From positions 1 to 64,000 of the forward strand of contig CADBFP010000006.1 in NCBI GenBank assembly GCA_902793995.1: a stretch of 64,000 nucleotides of DNA, written 5' to 3'. Shown here piece by piece: positions 53,066-62,153 of this stretch. Positions within the stretch are counted from its first letter, which is position 1. The number at the start of each line of letters is the position of its first letter. Position numbers and translations under genes: made by a program. The DNA comes from an uncultured Lachnospiraceae bacterium. GTDB taxonomy: Bacteria > Bacillota > Clostridia > Lachnospirales > Lachnospiraceae. A model generated the notes under the pieces. The model was not told the origin of the DNA. It searched no databases and saw nothing but the letters and a program-made list of their open reading frames with translations.

Positions 53066-53139
53066 CCGTAGGGGCGGCTACAAGGTGAATTGCCCCGCAG
53101 GGGCAAGAGAAGGTGGCCTGGGCCACCAGCCGCCCGAGG
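53066..53139. repeat. Nested palindromic repeat downstream of the XRE gene
   Basis: CGTAGGGGCGGCT at 53068-53080 pairs with AGCCGCCC at 53128-53135. Between them lie TTGCCCC-GCA-GGGGCAA and GGTGGCC-TG-GGCCACC. The structure is a three-way branched palindrome using the same CCGTAGGGGCGGC end as other copies. The remaining 100 bases to the HU promoter show no gene. Confidence 0.75.
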
Positions 53140-53241
53140 GATTACAACTGCCGGAGCCCCCGGACTGTTCACGGCAAATCGCCTTGGTTCCACTGTCCTC
53201 GAAAAAACTTCATAAAAAATAGAAAAAATCCTTGAAAACAC

Positions 53242-53269
53242 TTGCATTTTCGGCACTTTATGCTATTAT
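53242..53269 (+). promoter_or_regulatory. Promoter of the HU gene
   Basis: TTGCAT (53242-53247), 16-base spacer, TGC-TATTAT (extended -10, to 53269), 35 bases before the ATG. AGGAG follows seven bases before the start. Confidence 0.75.
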
Positions 53270-53304
53270 AGGGACGAAGTTTTTCATTATGAGGAGATCA
53301 TAAC

Positions 53305-53601
53305 ATGAACAAGAAAGATTTTGTTGCAGCAGTTGCAGAAAACGCCAACGTAACCAAGAAGGATGCTGAGGCTGTTATCAACGCCACCTTCGAAGAAGTC
53401 ACCAAGCTGATGACCGCCGGCGACAAGCTGAGCATCACCGGTTTCGGCACTTTCGAAGTACGCGAGCGCAAGGCCCGCACCGGCAAGAACCCCCGCACCG
53501 GCGAAACCGTTAAGATCGCTGCCTGCAAGGCTCCTGCTTTCAAGCCCAGCCACGTGCTGAAGGATGTGGTAAACGCTCCCAAGAAAGGCAAAAAGAAATA
53601 A
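53305..53601 (+). CDS. hup: DNA-binding protein HU
   Basis: A 98-residue nucleoid protein that bends and compacts DNA. It has the HU/IHF fold: helical N-terminus (NKKDFVAAVAENANVTKKDA), beta segment KLSITGFGTFEVRERKARTG, the DNA-binding arm GKNPRTGETVKI and PAFKPSHVLKDVV. The tail is Lys-rich (KKGKKK). Codon use is strongly biased to C-ending codons compared with neighbours, consistent with high expression. Monocistronic with strong promoter and terminator. Confidence 0.97.
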   Translation: MNKKDFVAAVAENANVTKKDAEAVINATFEEVTKLMTAGDKLSITGFGTFEVRERKARTGKNPRTGETVKIAACKAPAFKPSHVLKDVVNAPKKGKKK

Positions 53602-53619
53602 TTGCTGAATCAAAAATCA

Positions 53620-53646
53620 GGGCGGCCCAAGGGCCGCCTTTTTTGT
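53620..53646 (+). terminator. Bidirectional terminator between hup and polC
   Basis: GGCGGCCC-AA-GGGCCGCC followed by TTTTTTTTG on the plus strand. On the minus strand the hairpin is followed by CTGATTTTTGATTC, so it can also end the leftward polC operon, whose stop codon is at 53653. Confidence 0.9.
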
Positions 53647-53652
53647 GTCCGA

Positions 53653-56600
53653 TCATTCAAACAGGATATCCGTTAAAGACAGTTGGTTGCTCACTGCCAT
53701 TTCGCCCAAAATCCCCAGCTCTGCCATCAAATCCGCCACGGAGGAGGTGACCTTGCTCCGCTGCACCATATCCTCCCGGGACAGGAAGCGGCCTTTGGAT
53801 GCCTCCTCTTCCAGGCTCAAAGCCGCCTGGAGACCCAGGCCGGGAATGGTAATAAAGGAAGGCATCAGCTTTCCTTCAATAATCTGGAAACGGTCAGCCT
53901 TGGCCCGGTAGATGTCCATAGGCATAAACTCAATGCCCCGGGCGTACATCTCCTCCACCAGCCGCATATCCCGCAGCACCAGCCGCTCTTTATCCGTCAG
54001 ATTGTCCCTGTTTCGGCGGAGGGAGGCCAGATTCTTCCGGATCTCCTCCGGCCCGCCGCAAACCAGATCATAGCGGAAGCCGTCTCCCCGTATGCTGAAA
54101 TAAGCCGTATAGTACTCCAGGGGGTGATAAAGCTTGCAATAGGCCACCTTCAGGCCGTTAGATACATAGGCCGCCGCGTGGGCTTTCGGGAACATATACT
54201 GGATTTTCTCCGCCGAGCCGATGTACCAGTCCGGAATCCCCTGTTCCGTCAAGGCCTGCTTCCACGCCGGCCAATTCCCTTCTTCCCCACTGGCCACCTT
54301 TCCCTTCCGCACGCTTTCCATGATTTTGAAGGACAGGGCCGGCTCCATGCCTTTTCCAATGAGGTACTGCATAATATCATCCCGGGTGCAGATGGATTCC
54401 TGCAGAGTAGCGGTGCCGCTTAAAATCAGATCCTGCACATTTCCCTTCCACACATCCGTGCCATGGGAAATCCCAGCAATCCGCACCAGATCCGCCACGC
54501 TCTTCGGTTTAGCGTCCCGCAGGATCCCCATGGCGAAGCCCGTGCCGAATTCCGGAATCCCTAAGGTCCCCTGCTGCACCCCGCCGATATCCTCCGGCTT
54601 AATGCCCAGAGGCTCGCAGGTATTAAAGAGGGAAATCACCTTGGCGTCATTGATGGGAATATCCTCCAGCTTTTTCCCCGTCAGTTCCTGGAGCCGCCCC
54701 AGCATGGTGGGATCATCGTGTCCTAAAATATCCAGTTTGAGCAAATTATGCTCAATGGAATGATAATCGAAATGGGTGGTCACCACCCCGTTTTCAGCCT
54801 TGTTTGCCGGATACTGAACAGGCGTGAAGGAATAAATATTTTCTCCCTGGGGCAGTACCACAATGCCGCCGGGATGCTGGCCTGTGGACTGCCTGGTTCC
54901 CTCCAGCCCCTTGGCAATGCGCTCAATCTCACAGCGCCGCTTCGGCAGATTTCTCTCCTCATAATATTTGTAGGTGTATGCCTGAGCTGTCTTCTCTGCA
55001 ATGCCCAGCACCGTGCCAGCCTTAAAGGTATATCCCTTGCCGAAAAGCACCTCCGTATATTCATGAGCCTGATTCTGGAATTCCCCGGAGAAGTTCAGGT
55101 CTATATCCGGTTCTTTGTCTCCCTTAAAGCCCAGGAAGGTTTCAAAGGGAATGTCGAAGCCGTCGGGAATCATGGGGGTTCCGCACTTCGGGCAGTTCAA
55201 GGGCGTCATATCCGCCCCGGCCCCCCCGGCATTTTTCCGGGTTTCCTCGTTGTCAAAAATGCTGTGTTTACACTTCGGGCAGCGGTAATGGGGCGGCAGG
55301 GGATTCACTTCGGAAATCCCGCAAAGGGAAGCCAGCAGGGAGGAGCCTACAGAGCCCCGGGACCCCACCACATAGCCGCTTTCATTGGATTTCTGCACCA
55401 GCCTCTTGGCAATGACATACATCACTGCGTAGCCGTTGCTGATAACGGAATGAAGCTCCTTAGCCAGCCGTTCCGCTACCAGAGGCGGCAGTGGATCCCC
55501 GTACCACTCATGGGCCCGTTCATAACAAATCTTTTCCAGCTCCTCCTCGGAACCGGGGATTGTGGGCGGACATTTATCCGGCCGTACCGGCGAAATCTTT
55601 TCGCAGCGGACAGCAATCTGATTGGGATTATCAATCACAATCTGCTTGGCAGTGGCATAATCCAGAAACTCAAATTCCTTCAGCATTTCCTCTGTGGTTC
55701 TGAAATAAAGAGGCGCCTGCTGGTCCGCATCGGCATAGCCCTGCCCCGCCTGGAGAATGCGGCGGTAGATTTCGTCCTCCGGATCCAGAAAGTGCACATC
55801 GCAGGTAGCCACCACCGGCTTGGCATATTGCTCGCCCAGCTCTAAAATCCGCCGGACAAAGCCCTTTAAATCCTCTTCCGTATAAGTTTTGCCGTCCCGG
55901 CCTGTGCGGGTAAGATACGCATTGTTCCCCAGGGGCTGCACCTCCAGATAATCGTAAAAATTCACGATATCTTTCAGTTCCTCTTCCCCCGCTTCCCGCA
56001 GCAGGGCCCGGTACAATTCCCCCGCCTCGCAGGCGGAGCCCAGAATCAGCCCTTCCCGGCATTCCTTTAAGAGACTGCGGGGAATCCGGGGCCGCCGGTT
56101 AAAGTATTTCAAATGAGATTCGGACACCAGACGGTAGAGATTCACCCGTCCCGTATCGTTTTGCGCCAAAAGAATAATATGATAGCTGGGAGCCTTTTTG
56201 ATATCCTCCTCGCTCATTCCCGGGGCATCATCCACTAAATAGCCTTCGCAGCCGTAAAGGATCTGGATATCTTTTCCTTCCTTGGCCATGGCTTTGGCTG
56301 CCCTTTCCGCCGCCGGGAAGGATTGCACCACCCCATGATCCGTGATGGCTACTGCGGCATGGCCCCATTCCGCCGCCCGGCGCACCAGAGCATCCGTATG
56401 GGTGAGGCCGTCCTTTTCACTGAGCTGGGTGTGCGCATGGAGCTCTACCCGCTTCAGGGGAGCCTCGTCCCGACGGACACTGCGCATGTTCTGCGCCGGT
56501 TTTATGCCGCTCACCGAGGAGATCTGCACTTCTTTGTCATATTGGTCGAAGAGCACCACCCCCTTCAGACGCAGAAAAGAACCCGGAGCCAAAAGCCGCT

Positions 56601-57483
56601 TCAGCTGCTCCTCTTCCTGGGGCTTGCCGAATATTTTCGCCTTAATGGAATCCGTATAATCCGTCAGGACAAAGCTGTATAAGGTATTGCCGTTCTTGAG
56701 TTCCCGCTTTTCCAGAGAAAGGACCTCCCCCTGCACCGTCACCTCTCCCATTTCGCTCACGATTTCCGAAAGAGGAAGGGGCTCGCCTTCAAAATCCCGG
56801 CCCCAGCCGCTCGCCTCGTCCAGTCTGGCTCGCTTGGGGGTAAAGCTGCGGGCTTCCGTCTTTTTCTCCGCCTTTTGCTCCTCGCTCTTTTCCGCCTGGA
56901 TGGACTGATCCAGAATGGAGAGAATCAAGGCTTCCTCGCTGGCTTCATCCTGCCGCTGGATCTTTTGATAGGCGGCGGTTTTCAGACGGATGGACACAGG
57001 AAAGCCCAGCCGCTCCTGAAACACGTTTTTCAGATACTCCGCCAGGGCCTTGCCCCGGGCTGCCAGCACGGAAAGGTCCGGCAGCTCCAGCATCACCACC
57101 TCCCCTTTAGAGAAATCCAGGGAGGCCTTCCGCATCAGATTGTATTCGTACAGGCGGCTGCTTTTGAGTTCCAGAAAAATGCTGTCCCGGTAGGCCTCGT
57201 ATGCCTCCTGCAGGCTCATCTCCTCCGGATGGAAATGCTCAATGATTTCCACCTTGACATCCTTGTTCCGGAAATGCTGTTTTTTGATGGCCGCTTCCAG
57301 GGCCCAGATATCCCGCTTTTCAATCAGAAAGGGGGCATGCAGAAAAATCCGCAGCCTATCCCGGCTCCGGGGCATCAGCATTTTTTCAATATAAATCCGG
57401 TCCGCCCTGTCCAATATGGCCTGGGCGGTCATTAAACCCGGAATCACTTCCTTTAACGGCTTCATGGCCGAATAATCAAACAT
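53653..57483 (-). CDS. polC: DNA polymerase III PolC without an exonuclease domain
   Basis: A 1276-residue replicative polymerase; PolC is normally about 1430-1450. The order is an N-terminal domain (1-210), OB fold (246-330), PHP domain (H349/H351 in ELHAHTQLSEKDG, then AITDHGV at 379-385), zinc module (CPKC...CPKCG, 735-767), the polymerase palm with PDIDLNFSGEFQ near 792, and a C-terminal region. In usual PolC the DnaQ-like exonuclease is inserted after the YGxEANLVDD segment. Here YGCEGYLVDDAPG (410-422) runs straight into YHIILLAQN (434-442). No exonuclease motif is seen elsewhere. Overlaps ispG by 8 bp. Confidence 0.94.
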   Translation of the reverse strand: MFDYSAMKPLKEVIPGLMTAQAILDRADRIYIEKMLMPRSRDRLRIFLHAPFLIEKRDIWALEAAIKKQHFRNKDVKVEIIEHFHPEEMSLQEAYEAYRDSIFLELKSSRLYEYNLMRKASLDFSKGEVVMLELPDLSVLAARGKALAEYLKNVFQERLGFPVSIRLKTAAYQKIQRQDEASEEALILSILDQSIQAEKSEEQKAEKKTEARSFTPKRARLDEASGWGRDFEGEPLPLSEIVSEMGEVTVQGEVLSLEKRELKNGNTLYSFVLTDYTDSIKAKIFGKPQEEEQLKRLLAPGSFLRLKGVVLFDQYDKEVQISSVSGIKPAQNMRSVRRDEAPLKRVELHAHTQLSEKDGLTHTDALVRRAAEWGHAAVAITDHGVVQSFPAAERAAKAMAKEGKDIQILYGCEGYLVDDAPGMSEEDIKKAPSYHIILLAQNDTGRVNLYRLVSESHLKYFNRRPRIPRSLLKECREGLILGSACEAGELYRALLREAGEEELKDIVNFYDYLEVQPLGNNAYLTRTGRDGKTYTEEDLKGFVRRILELGEQYAKPVVATCDVHFLDPEDEIYRRILQAGQGYADADQQAPLYFRTTEEMLKEFEFLDYATAKQIVIDNPNQIAVRCEKISPVRPDKCPPTIPGSEEELEKICYERAHEWYGDPLPPLVAERLAKELHSVISNGYAVMYVIAKRLVQKSNESGYVVGSRGSVGSSLLASLCGISEVNPLPPHYRCPKCKHSIFDNEETRKNAGGAGADMTPLNCPKCGTPMIPDGFDIPFETFLGFKGDKEPDIDLNFSGEFQNQAHEYTEVLFGKGYTFKAGTVLGIAEKTAQAYTYKYYEERNLPKRRCEIERIAKGLEGTRQSTGQHPGGIVVLPQGENIYSFTPVQYPANKAENGVVTTHFDYHSIEHNLLKLDILGHDDPTMLGRLQELTGKKLEDIPINDAKVISLFNTCEPLGIKPEDIGGVQQGTLGIPEFGTGFAMGILRDAKPKSVADLVRIAGISHGTDVWKGNVQDLILSGTATLQESICTRDDIMQYLIGKGMEPALSFKIMESVRKGKVASGEEGNWPAWKQALTEQGIPDWYIGSAEKIQYMFPKAHAAAYVSNGLKVAYCKLYHPLEYYTAYFSIRGDGFRYDLVCGGPEEIRKNLASLRRNRDNLTDKERLVLRDMRLVEEMYARGIEFMPMDIYRAKADRFQIIEGKLMPSFITIPGLGLQAALSLEEEASKGRFLSREDMVQRSKVTSSVADLMAELGILGEMAVSNQLSLTDILFE

Positions 57484-58543
57484 GGGTTTCGCTCCACTTT
57501 TGGATTTCCTCTTCCAGGGCCTTCAGAAGCGCTTCCTCCGGCAGCTTCCGCAGAATCTCCCCCTTCTTAAACAAGAGGCCTTCCTTCTTTCCGCCGGCTA
57601 TGCCCAGATCCGCTTCTCGGGCCTCTCCGGGGCCGTTAACGGCGCAGCCCATCACCGCTATGGTCAAGGTCTTGTCCGCATACCGGGCGGCCATGGCCTC
57701 CACCTGCTCCGCCAGGGAAATAAGATCGATTTGGGTGCGGCCGCAGGTGGGGCAGGAAATCACCTCTATGCCCTCCTGCCGCAGCCCCAGGCTTTGTAAG
57801 ATCTGCTTGGCCGCCTTCACCTCCTCCACCGGGTCGCCGGTGAGGGAAACCCGTATGGTATCGCCAATGCCCCGGGACAAAATGGCCCCGATGCCCACGG
57901 CGGATTTCACGGTGCCGCTGTAGAGGGTGCCGGCTTCGGTGATGCCCACATGCAAAGGATAATCGCAGCGCCCGGCCACGATCTCATGGGCCCGGATGCT
58001 CATGGGCACCCGGCTGGATTTAATACTGATGACCAGATTTTGATACCCCAGAGCCTCTATCATGGCCGCCTGGGCCAGGGCGCTTTCCGCCAGACCTTCC
58101 GGGGTGACTCCGCCGTATTTCTCGATAAAGCGTTTTTCCAGAGAGCCGCTGTTGACCCCCACCCGCAAGGGAATATTGTCCCGGGCCGCCCGCTCCACCA
58201 GGGCCTTTACCCCCTCCGGGGAGCCGATATTGCCCGGGTTGATGCGGACCTTGTCCACCCCCGCTTCCATGGCGGCAATGGCCAGCTTGTAATCGAAATG
58301 AATATCCGCCACCAGGGGGATATGGATTTGCGCCTTGATGGCCGGCAGGGCCCGGGCCGCCTCCAGGGAAGGCACCGTCACCCGGACGATTTCACAGCCC
58401 GCTTTCTCCAGGCGGAGGATCTGGGCTACCGTAGCCGCCGCATCCTCAGTTTTGGTATTGCACATAGACTGGATGGCAATGGGGTGATTCCCGCCTACGG
58501 GGCGGGCGCCGATATATACAAGTCTTGCTTTCCTTCGTTCCAT
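57476..58543 (-). CDS. ispG: 4-hydroxy-3-methylbut-2-enyl diphosphate synthase IspG
   Basis: A 355-residue Fe-S enzyme of the non-mevalonate isoprenoid pathway, converting MEcPP to HMBPP. Shows NHPIAIQSMCNTKTEDAAA, PLVADIHFDYKLA, RINPGNIG and cluster cysteines in ISCPTCGRTQIDL and VMGCAVNGPGEAREAD. The ATG at 58543 lies one base after the rseP stop; an upstream TTG at 58555 is within rseP. It is part of the pyrH-polC operon, where the earlier pathway gene dxr is missing. Confidence 0.96.
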   Translation of the reverse strand: MERRKARLVYIGARPVGGNHPIAIQSMCNTKTEDAAATVAQILRLEKAGCEIVRVTVPSLEAARALPAIKAQIHIPLVADIHFDYKLAIAAMEAGVDKVRINPGNIGSPEGVKALVERAARDNIPLRVGVNSGSLEKRFIEKYGGVTPEGLAESALAQAAMIEALGYQNLVISIKSSRVPMSIRAHEIVAGRCDYPLHVGITEAGTLYSGTVKSAVGIGAILSRGIGDTIRVSLTGDPVEEVKAAKQILQSLGLRQEGIEVISCPTCGRTQIDLISLAEQVEAMAARYADKTLTIAVMGCAVNGPGEAREADLGIAGGKKEGLLFKKGEILRKLPEEALLKALEEEIQKWSETHV

Positions 58544-58544
58544 A

Positions 58545-59855
58545 TTATTTCCCAAATAATTTCAGTACATCGCTGAACAAAATCAGCACCATCAGAACCA
58601 TTAACAAAACAAATCCGATAAAGTGCACGATGGCCTCCGCTTTTTGAGGCACCGGCCGGCGGAAAATCACCTCAAAGAGGATAAAGAGGACCCGTCCCCC
58701 GTCCAAAGCCGGGATAGGCAGCAGATTCATAACCCCCAGGTTTACACTCAGAAGCACCATCATGGTAAGGACATTCAGGGCCGCCGCTCCCAGGCCGCCG
58801 CTTTCCACCCCGGCTTCCACCGCCTGGCCCATGGTGCTGACAATGCCCACCGGCCCGGAAAGATCCCGCACGCCCACTTTTCCCGTCACCAGCATTTTCA
58901 AAGAAGTGAAGGTATAGCTGAGCCAATAACGGATTTCCCTAAGGCCACTCCCTAAAAGATGGAAGAAATTGCCGTCCCAGTCGTCATATACATAATAAGC
59001 GGAAAAGCCCAGATCATTGGTCTCGTAAGGTTCCGGGGTCATGGATATAGTCTGGGTTTCCCCGTCCCGTTTGACCTGGAAGACCATGGTGGTACCATCC
59101 AGGGGATGCTCCGCAAAATACAGTTGCATATCGGAGCCCTTGGGGGTTTCATATCCGTTGAGGGAGACAATCACATCCCCGGCCTTCAGCCCTGCTTTGT
59201 CCGCCGGACCGCCGGGGGTCACATCCGTCAGGCTGGCGGCTTCTTCCCCCGCCATATAGCTGATCCCCACCCGGTATCCCTTCACATGGGGATCCAGGCT
59301 GATGCTCCGCTCTGCGCCGTCCCGCCTTAAAACCAGCTCCACGGGACTGCCGTCCAGGGGATTGGCCAGAAGATAGATCATCATCTCCCGCCCCATGGAA
59401 ATCTTTTTGCCGTTGATGGATACCACTTCGTCCTTCCAGGCTTCAATGCCGGCTTTCTGGGCGGCGCTGCCGGAATTGACCGCATGCACCGTGGAACGGT
59501 TGATGCCCCCGAAGCCCAGAAGGAAGAGGGAAGCAACAAAAGCCAGGATGATATTGAAGGCCGGCCCTGCGAATACCACTAAAAAGCGGGCCCAGGCAGG
59601 CTTGGAGCCGAAGGAATTAGGAGCCGTTTCATCCGGGTCGTCCTCTCCCACCATAGCGCAGGAACCGCCGAAGGGAAAGGCTTTCAGGGAGTATTTGGTC
59701 TCTCCTTTGCCGAAGGAAAAAATCCGGGGACCCATCCCCAGGGAAAACTCCGTCACCCCGATGCCCACGGCCTTGGCCATGATAAAGTGGCCGAATTCAT
59801 GGAACAGAATCAGGATGCTGAAAACAACGATAGCGATAATAATGCCAGGTAACAT
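58545..59855 (-). CDS. rseP: Site-2 protease RseP/RasP
   Basis: A 436-residue intramembrane zinc protease. The N-terminal helix contains HExxH (ILFHEFGHFIMAKA), the C-terminal metal motif is NLLPIPALDGGRVLF, and two PDZ-like domains lie between them (IEAWKDEVVSINGKKIS, GPADKAGLKAGDVIVSLNGY). Four hydrophobic segments are present. It cleaves anti-sigma factors and remnant signal peptides. The ATG at 59855 is chosen: GAGG is seven to eight bases upstream, while the extra nine residues from 59882 come from the palindromic repeat. Confidence 0.95.
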   Translation of the reverse strand: MLPGIIIAIVVFSILILFHEFGHFIMAKAVGIGVTEFSLGMGPRIFSFGKGETKYSLKAFPFGGSCAMVGEDDPDETAPNSFGSKPAWARFLVVFAGPAFNIILAFVASLFLLGFGGINRSTVHAVNSGSAAQKAGIEAWKDEVVSINGKKISMGREMMIYLLANPLDGSPVELVLRRDGAERSISLDPHVKGYRVGISYMAGEEAASLTDVTPGGPADKAGLKAGDVIVSLNGYETPKGSDMQLYFAEHPLDGTTMVFQVKRDGETQTISMTPEPYETNDLGFSAYYVYDDWDGNFFHLLGSGLREIRYWLSYTFTSLKMLVTGKVGVRDLSGPVGIVSTMGQAVEAGVESGGLGAAALNVLTMMVLLSVNLGVMNLLPIPALDGGRVLFILFEVIFRRPVPQKAEAIVHFIGFVLLMVLMVLILFSDVLKLFGK

Positions 59856-59872
59856 AAAAACCTCATTACAAC

Positions 59873-59897
59873 GGGCGGCCACTGGCCGCCCCTACGG
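59873..59897. repeat. CCCCTACG-family palindrome upstream of rseP
   Basis: GGGCGGCC-ACT-GGCCGCCC followed by CTACGG. It lies in the cdsA-rseP gap, where dxr is found in many relatives. Confidence 0.8.
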
Positions 59898-59957
59898 TGG
59901 CTTGGGGAATACCCTCGTCCGCATCCACCCGCAGGGGCACCTGCCAGACGCCCGTAA

Positions 59958-60767
59958 TTACTTTAGCAGCAGCAACAAATAATACACCAGCGGCGCCGTC
60001 ACGATAACGGAATCAAAGCGGTCCAGAATTCCGCCATGGCCGGGAATCAAGTGACCGTAATCCTTCACCCCCACGCTGCGTTTAATGGCGGAAGCCGCCA
60101 GGTCCCCGATCTGGGAAACCACGCTGCCTGCCCCGCACAGCAAAGGCGTCCACAAAAGCGGCGCTCCCAAAAAGTTCAGGTGGGAGCCGAAGGCCAGGGC
60201 ATACAAAAAGCCTAAAAGGGCGGCCCCCAGCACGCCCCCGGCGGCTCCTTCCCAGGTTTTCTTAGGAGAAAGCTCCGGAGTCATTTTATGCCGCCCGAAG
60301 AGCCGCCCGGCGCAGTAGGCCAGGGTATCGCTGCCCCAGGAGGCAATAAACACCAGCCAGATCAGAGAAAAACCGTCCTCCATGGAACGGATCCGGTACA
60401 GATAGGACAGCATCAGGGGTACATACAAAAGGCCGAAGCAGCTGATGGCAGCCTGCTGGAAATGATAACGGGGGAAGGTAAACACAAAGGTCCCCATTAT
60501 CAGCACCAGGCCCAAAAAGATCACAAACAAAAGCCAGGCATCCCATTTGAGATACACCGCCTCCAGCAGCAGCGCCCCTGCCATGATGCCGGCGGCGGAT
60601 AAGGCCGTTTTCCCCATGCCTGCCGCCTGATACAACTCAAAAAGCCCTATCAGACTGACTACCGCCAGCAAGGCAAAGAGGGGAACCCCCCCGAAATAAA
60701 AGAATAAAATGGCGCTGCCCAGAATGGCGATGCTGCTGGCCAGCCGCACCCAGAAATTACGATCCAT
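59958..60767 (-). CDS. cdsA: Phosphatidate cytidylyltransferase
   Basis: A 269-residue integral membrane enzyme forming CDP-diacylglycerol from CTP and phosphatidate. Roughly seven hydrophobic helices precede the signature, seen as SWGSDTLAYCAGRLFGRHKM and SPKKTWEGAAGG, ending with SAIKRSVGVKDYGHLIPGHG and GILDRFDS. The ATG at 60767 has GGAGGA six bases upstream and overlaps the uppS end by 11 bp. The longer ORF to 60881 would duplicate uppS sequence and is not used. Confidence 0.96.
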   Translation of the reverse strand: MDRNFWVRLASSIAILGSAILFFYFGGVPLFALLAVVSLIGLFELYQAAGMGKTALSAAGIMAGALLLEAVYLKWDAWLLFVIFLGLVLIMGTFVFTFPRYHFQQAAISCFGLLYVPLMLSYLYRIRSMEDGFSLIWLVFIASWGSDTLAYCAGRLFGRHKMTPELSPKKTWEGAAGGVLGAALLGFLYALAFGSHLNFLGAPLLWTPLLCGAGSVVSQIGDLAASAIKRSVGVKDYGHLIPGHGGILDRFDSVIVTAPLVYYLLLLLK

Positions 60768-61482
60768 CCGTCTTCCTCCCGCCGAAGCGGCGGTCCCGAT
60801 TGTTATAAAGGGCAATAGCCTCCTCCAGGTCTTCATCCCCGAAATCCGGCCAGAGCACCTCCGGGAACTCAAACTCCGCATAGGCGCTTTGCCAGGTAAG
60901 GAAATTGGACAGCCTCATTTCCCCGCTGGTACGGATAATGAGATCCGGATCCGGCACCTGAGGATTATCCAGCTTCGCGCTGATCATCTCTTCCGTAATC
61001 TCCTCCGGCTTTAAGCGGCCGGCGGCAATCTCCTGCCCCAGCTTCACCATAGCCCGGCGGATTTCGTCCCGGCCGCCGTAGTTTAAGCCCAGGATAAAGG
61101 TGAGCCCTGTATTGTCCCTGGTAGCCGCCTCCACGGAATCCAGAATACGGATCACATCCTCGGCAAAACGCTCCCGGTTTCCCATAATCAGCACCCGGGT
61201 GTTTTTCTGCATGGCCTTCTTTTCCAGCCGGGGAATATAATAGCGGATCAGCTGCACCAGGGCCGATACTTCATCCTGGCTCCGCTTCCAGTTTTCCGTG
61301 GAAAAGGCGTAAACCGTCAGATACTTCAGGCCAATGTCGTTGCAGCTGTCTAAGATGCTCTTTAAGGTTTCGCAGCCCGCCTTGTGGCCCAGGGCCCGAG
61401 GCAGGCGGCGCTTTTTGGCCCAGCGGCCGTTGCCGTCCAAAATGATGGCGATATGGTTCGGAACTGTTTGATTCGTCGTCAT
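60757..61482 (-). CDS. uppS: Undecaprenyl diphosphate synthase
   Basis: A 241-residue cis-prenyltransferase making the C55 carrier for cell-wall synthesis. The catalytic Asp is in HIAIILDGNGRWAKKR. RALGHKAGCETLKSIL, TVYAFSTENWKR, NYGGRDEIRRAM and PDLIIRTSGEMRLSNFLTWQ are the family motifs. The ATG at 61482 with AAGGA eight bases upstream is chosen; the first 13 residues of the longer ORF come from a palindromic repeat. Confidence 0.97.
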   Translation of the reverse strand: MTTNQTVPNHIAIILDGNGRWAKKRRLPRALGHKAGCETLKSILDSCNDIGLKYLTVYAFSTENWKRSQDEVSALVQLIRYYIPRLEKKAMQKNTRVLIMGNRERFAEDVIRILDSVEAATRDNTGLTFILGLNYGGRDEIRRAMVKLGQEIAAGRLKPEEITEEMISAKLDNPQVPDPDLIIRTSGEMRLSNFLTWQSAYAEFEFPEVLWPDFGDEDLEEAIALYNNRDRRFGGRKTDGS

Positions 61483-61499
61483 ATGATTATCCTTTAAAA

Positions 61500-61518
61500 G
61501 GGCGGCCAAGGGCCGCCC
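61500..61518. repeat. GGGCGGCC palindrome between frr and uppS
   Basis: GGGCGGCC-AAG-GGCCGCCC followed by CACGAC instead of CTACGG. It is a degenerate member of the dispersed family. On the minus strand the stem is followed by TTTTAAAGGATAA, which is not a clear terminator. Confidence 0.7.
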
Positions 61519-61527
61519 CACGACTTC

Positions 61528-62082
61528 TTATACCGTCATGATCTCCTTGGTCTTTTCCTCGATGGCCTTGTCCACCTTTTCCACAAACTTATCCGTCAGC
61601 TTCTGGGCCTGTTCCTCGTCTGCCTTCCGGTCATCCTCGGTGATTTCCCCGGCCTTTTCCGCCTTCTTAATGCTTTCCACCACATCCCGGCGGATGTTCC
61701 TGAGGGCTACCTTGGCAGCTTCCCCCTTCTTCTTCACATCCTTCACCAGCTCTTTACGGCGCTCCTCGGTGAGCTCCGGAAATACCAGGCGGATCACCGT
61801 GCCGTCGTTGTTGGGGTTAATACCGATATCCGAGGCCTGCAGGGCCTTTTCGATATTCTTCATGGCGCTCCGATCCCAGGGCTGAATCACTAGGATCCGG
61901 GCTTCGGGAATGGAAATATTGGCCATCTGCTGGATGGGGGTGGGGGTGCCGTAATAATCCACCAGGATCTTATTCAGCACGCCGGGATTGGCCCGCCCCG
62001 CCCGGATGGTCACATACTCCTCATTCAGGTTATCTAAGGTCTTTTGCATTCTCTCTTCTGCCGATACTAAATAATCGTCCAT
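61528..62082 (-). CDS. frr: Ribosome recycling factor
   Basis: A 184-residue L-shaped protein that splits post-termination ribosomes with EF-G. Shows [79 protein letters not shown] and [20 protein letters not shown]. The length is standard. GGAGGA lies six bases before the ATG. It lies downstream of pyrH, separated by a palindromic repeat. Confidence 0.98.
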   Translation of the reverse strand: MDDYLVSAEERMQKTLDNLNEEYVTIRAGRANPGVLNKILVDYYGTPTPIQQMANISIPEARILVIQPWDRSAMKNIEKALQASDIGINPNNDGTVIRLVFPELTEERRKELVKDVKKKGEAAKVALRNIRRDVVESIKKAEKAGEITEDDRKADEEQAQKLTDKFVEKVDKAIEEKTKEIMTV

Positions 62083-62121
62083 TTTCTTCCTCCTTCAATC
62101 TCTAACGAACTGCAATTCCAA

Positions 62122-62145
62122 GGGCGATTAGTAATCGCCCCTACG
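62122..62145. repeat. CCCCTACG-family palindrome between pyrH and frr
   Basis: GGGCGATTA-G-TAATCGCCC (62122-62140) followed by CTACG. A perfect nine-base stem with a one-base centre as DNA. It lies within the pyrH-frr transcript. Confidence 0.8.
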
Positions 62146-62153
62146 AGCACATA

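Noticed and set aside
59856..59882. RseP starting at 59882 with nine more residues
   Set aside because: The added codons fall in the palindromic repeat and no ribosome site precedes them. GAGG before the ATG at 59855 is clear.
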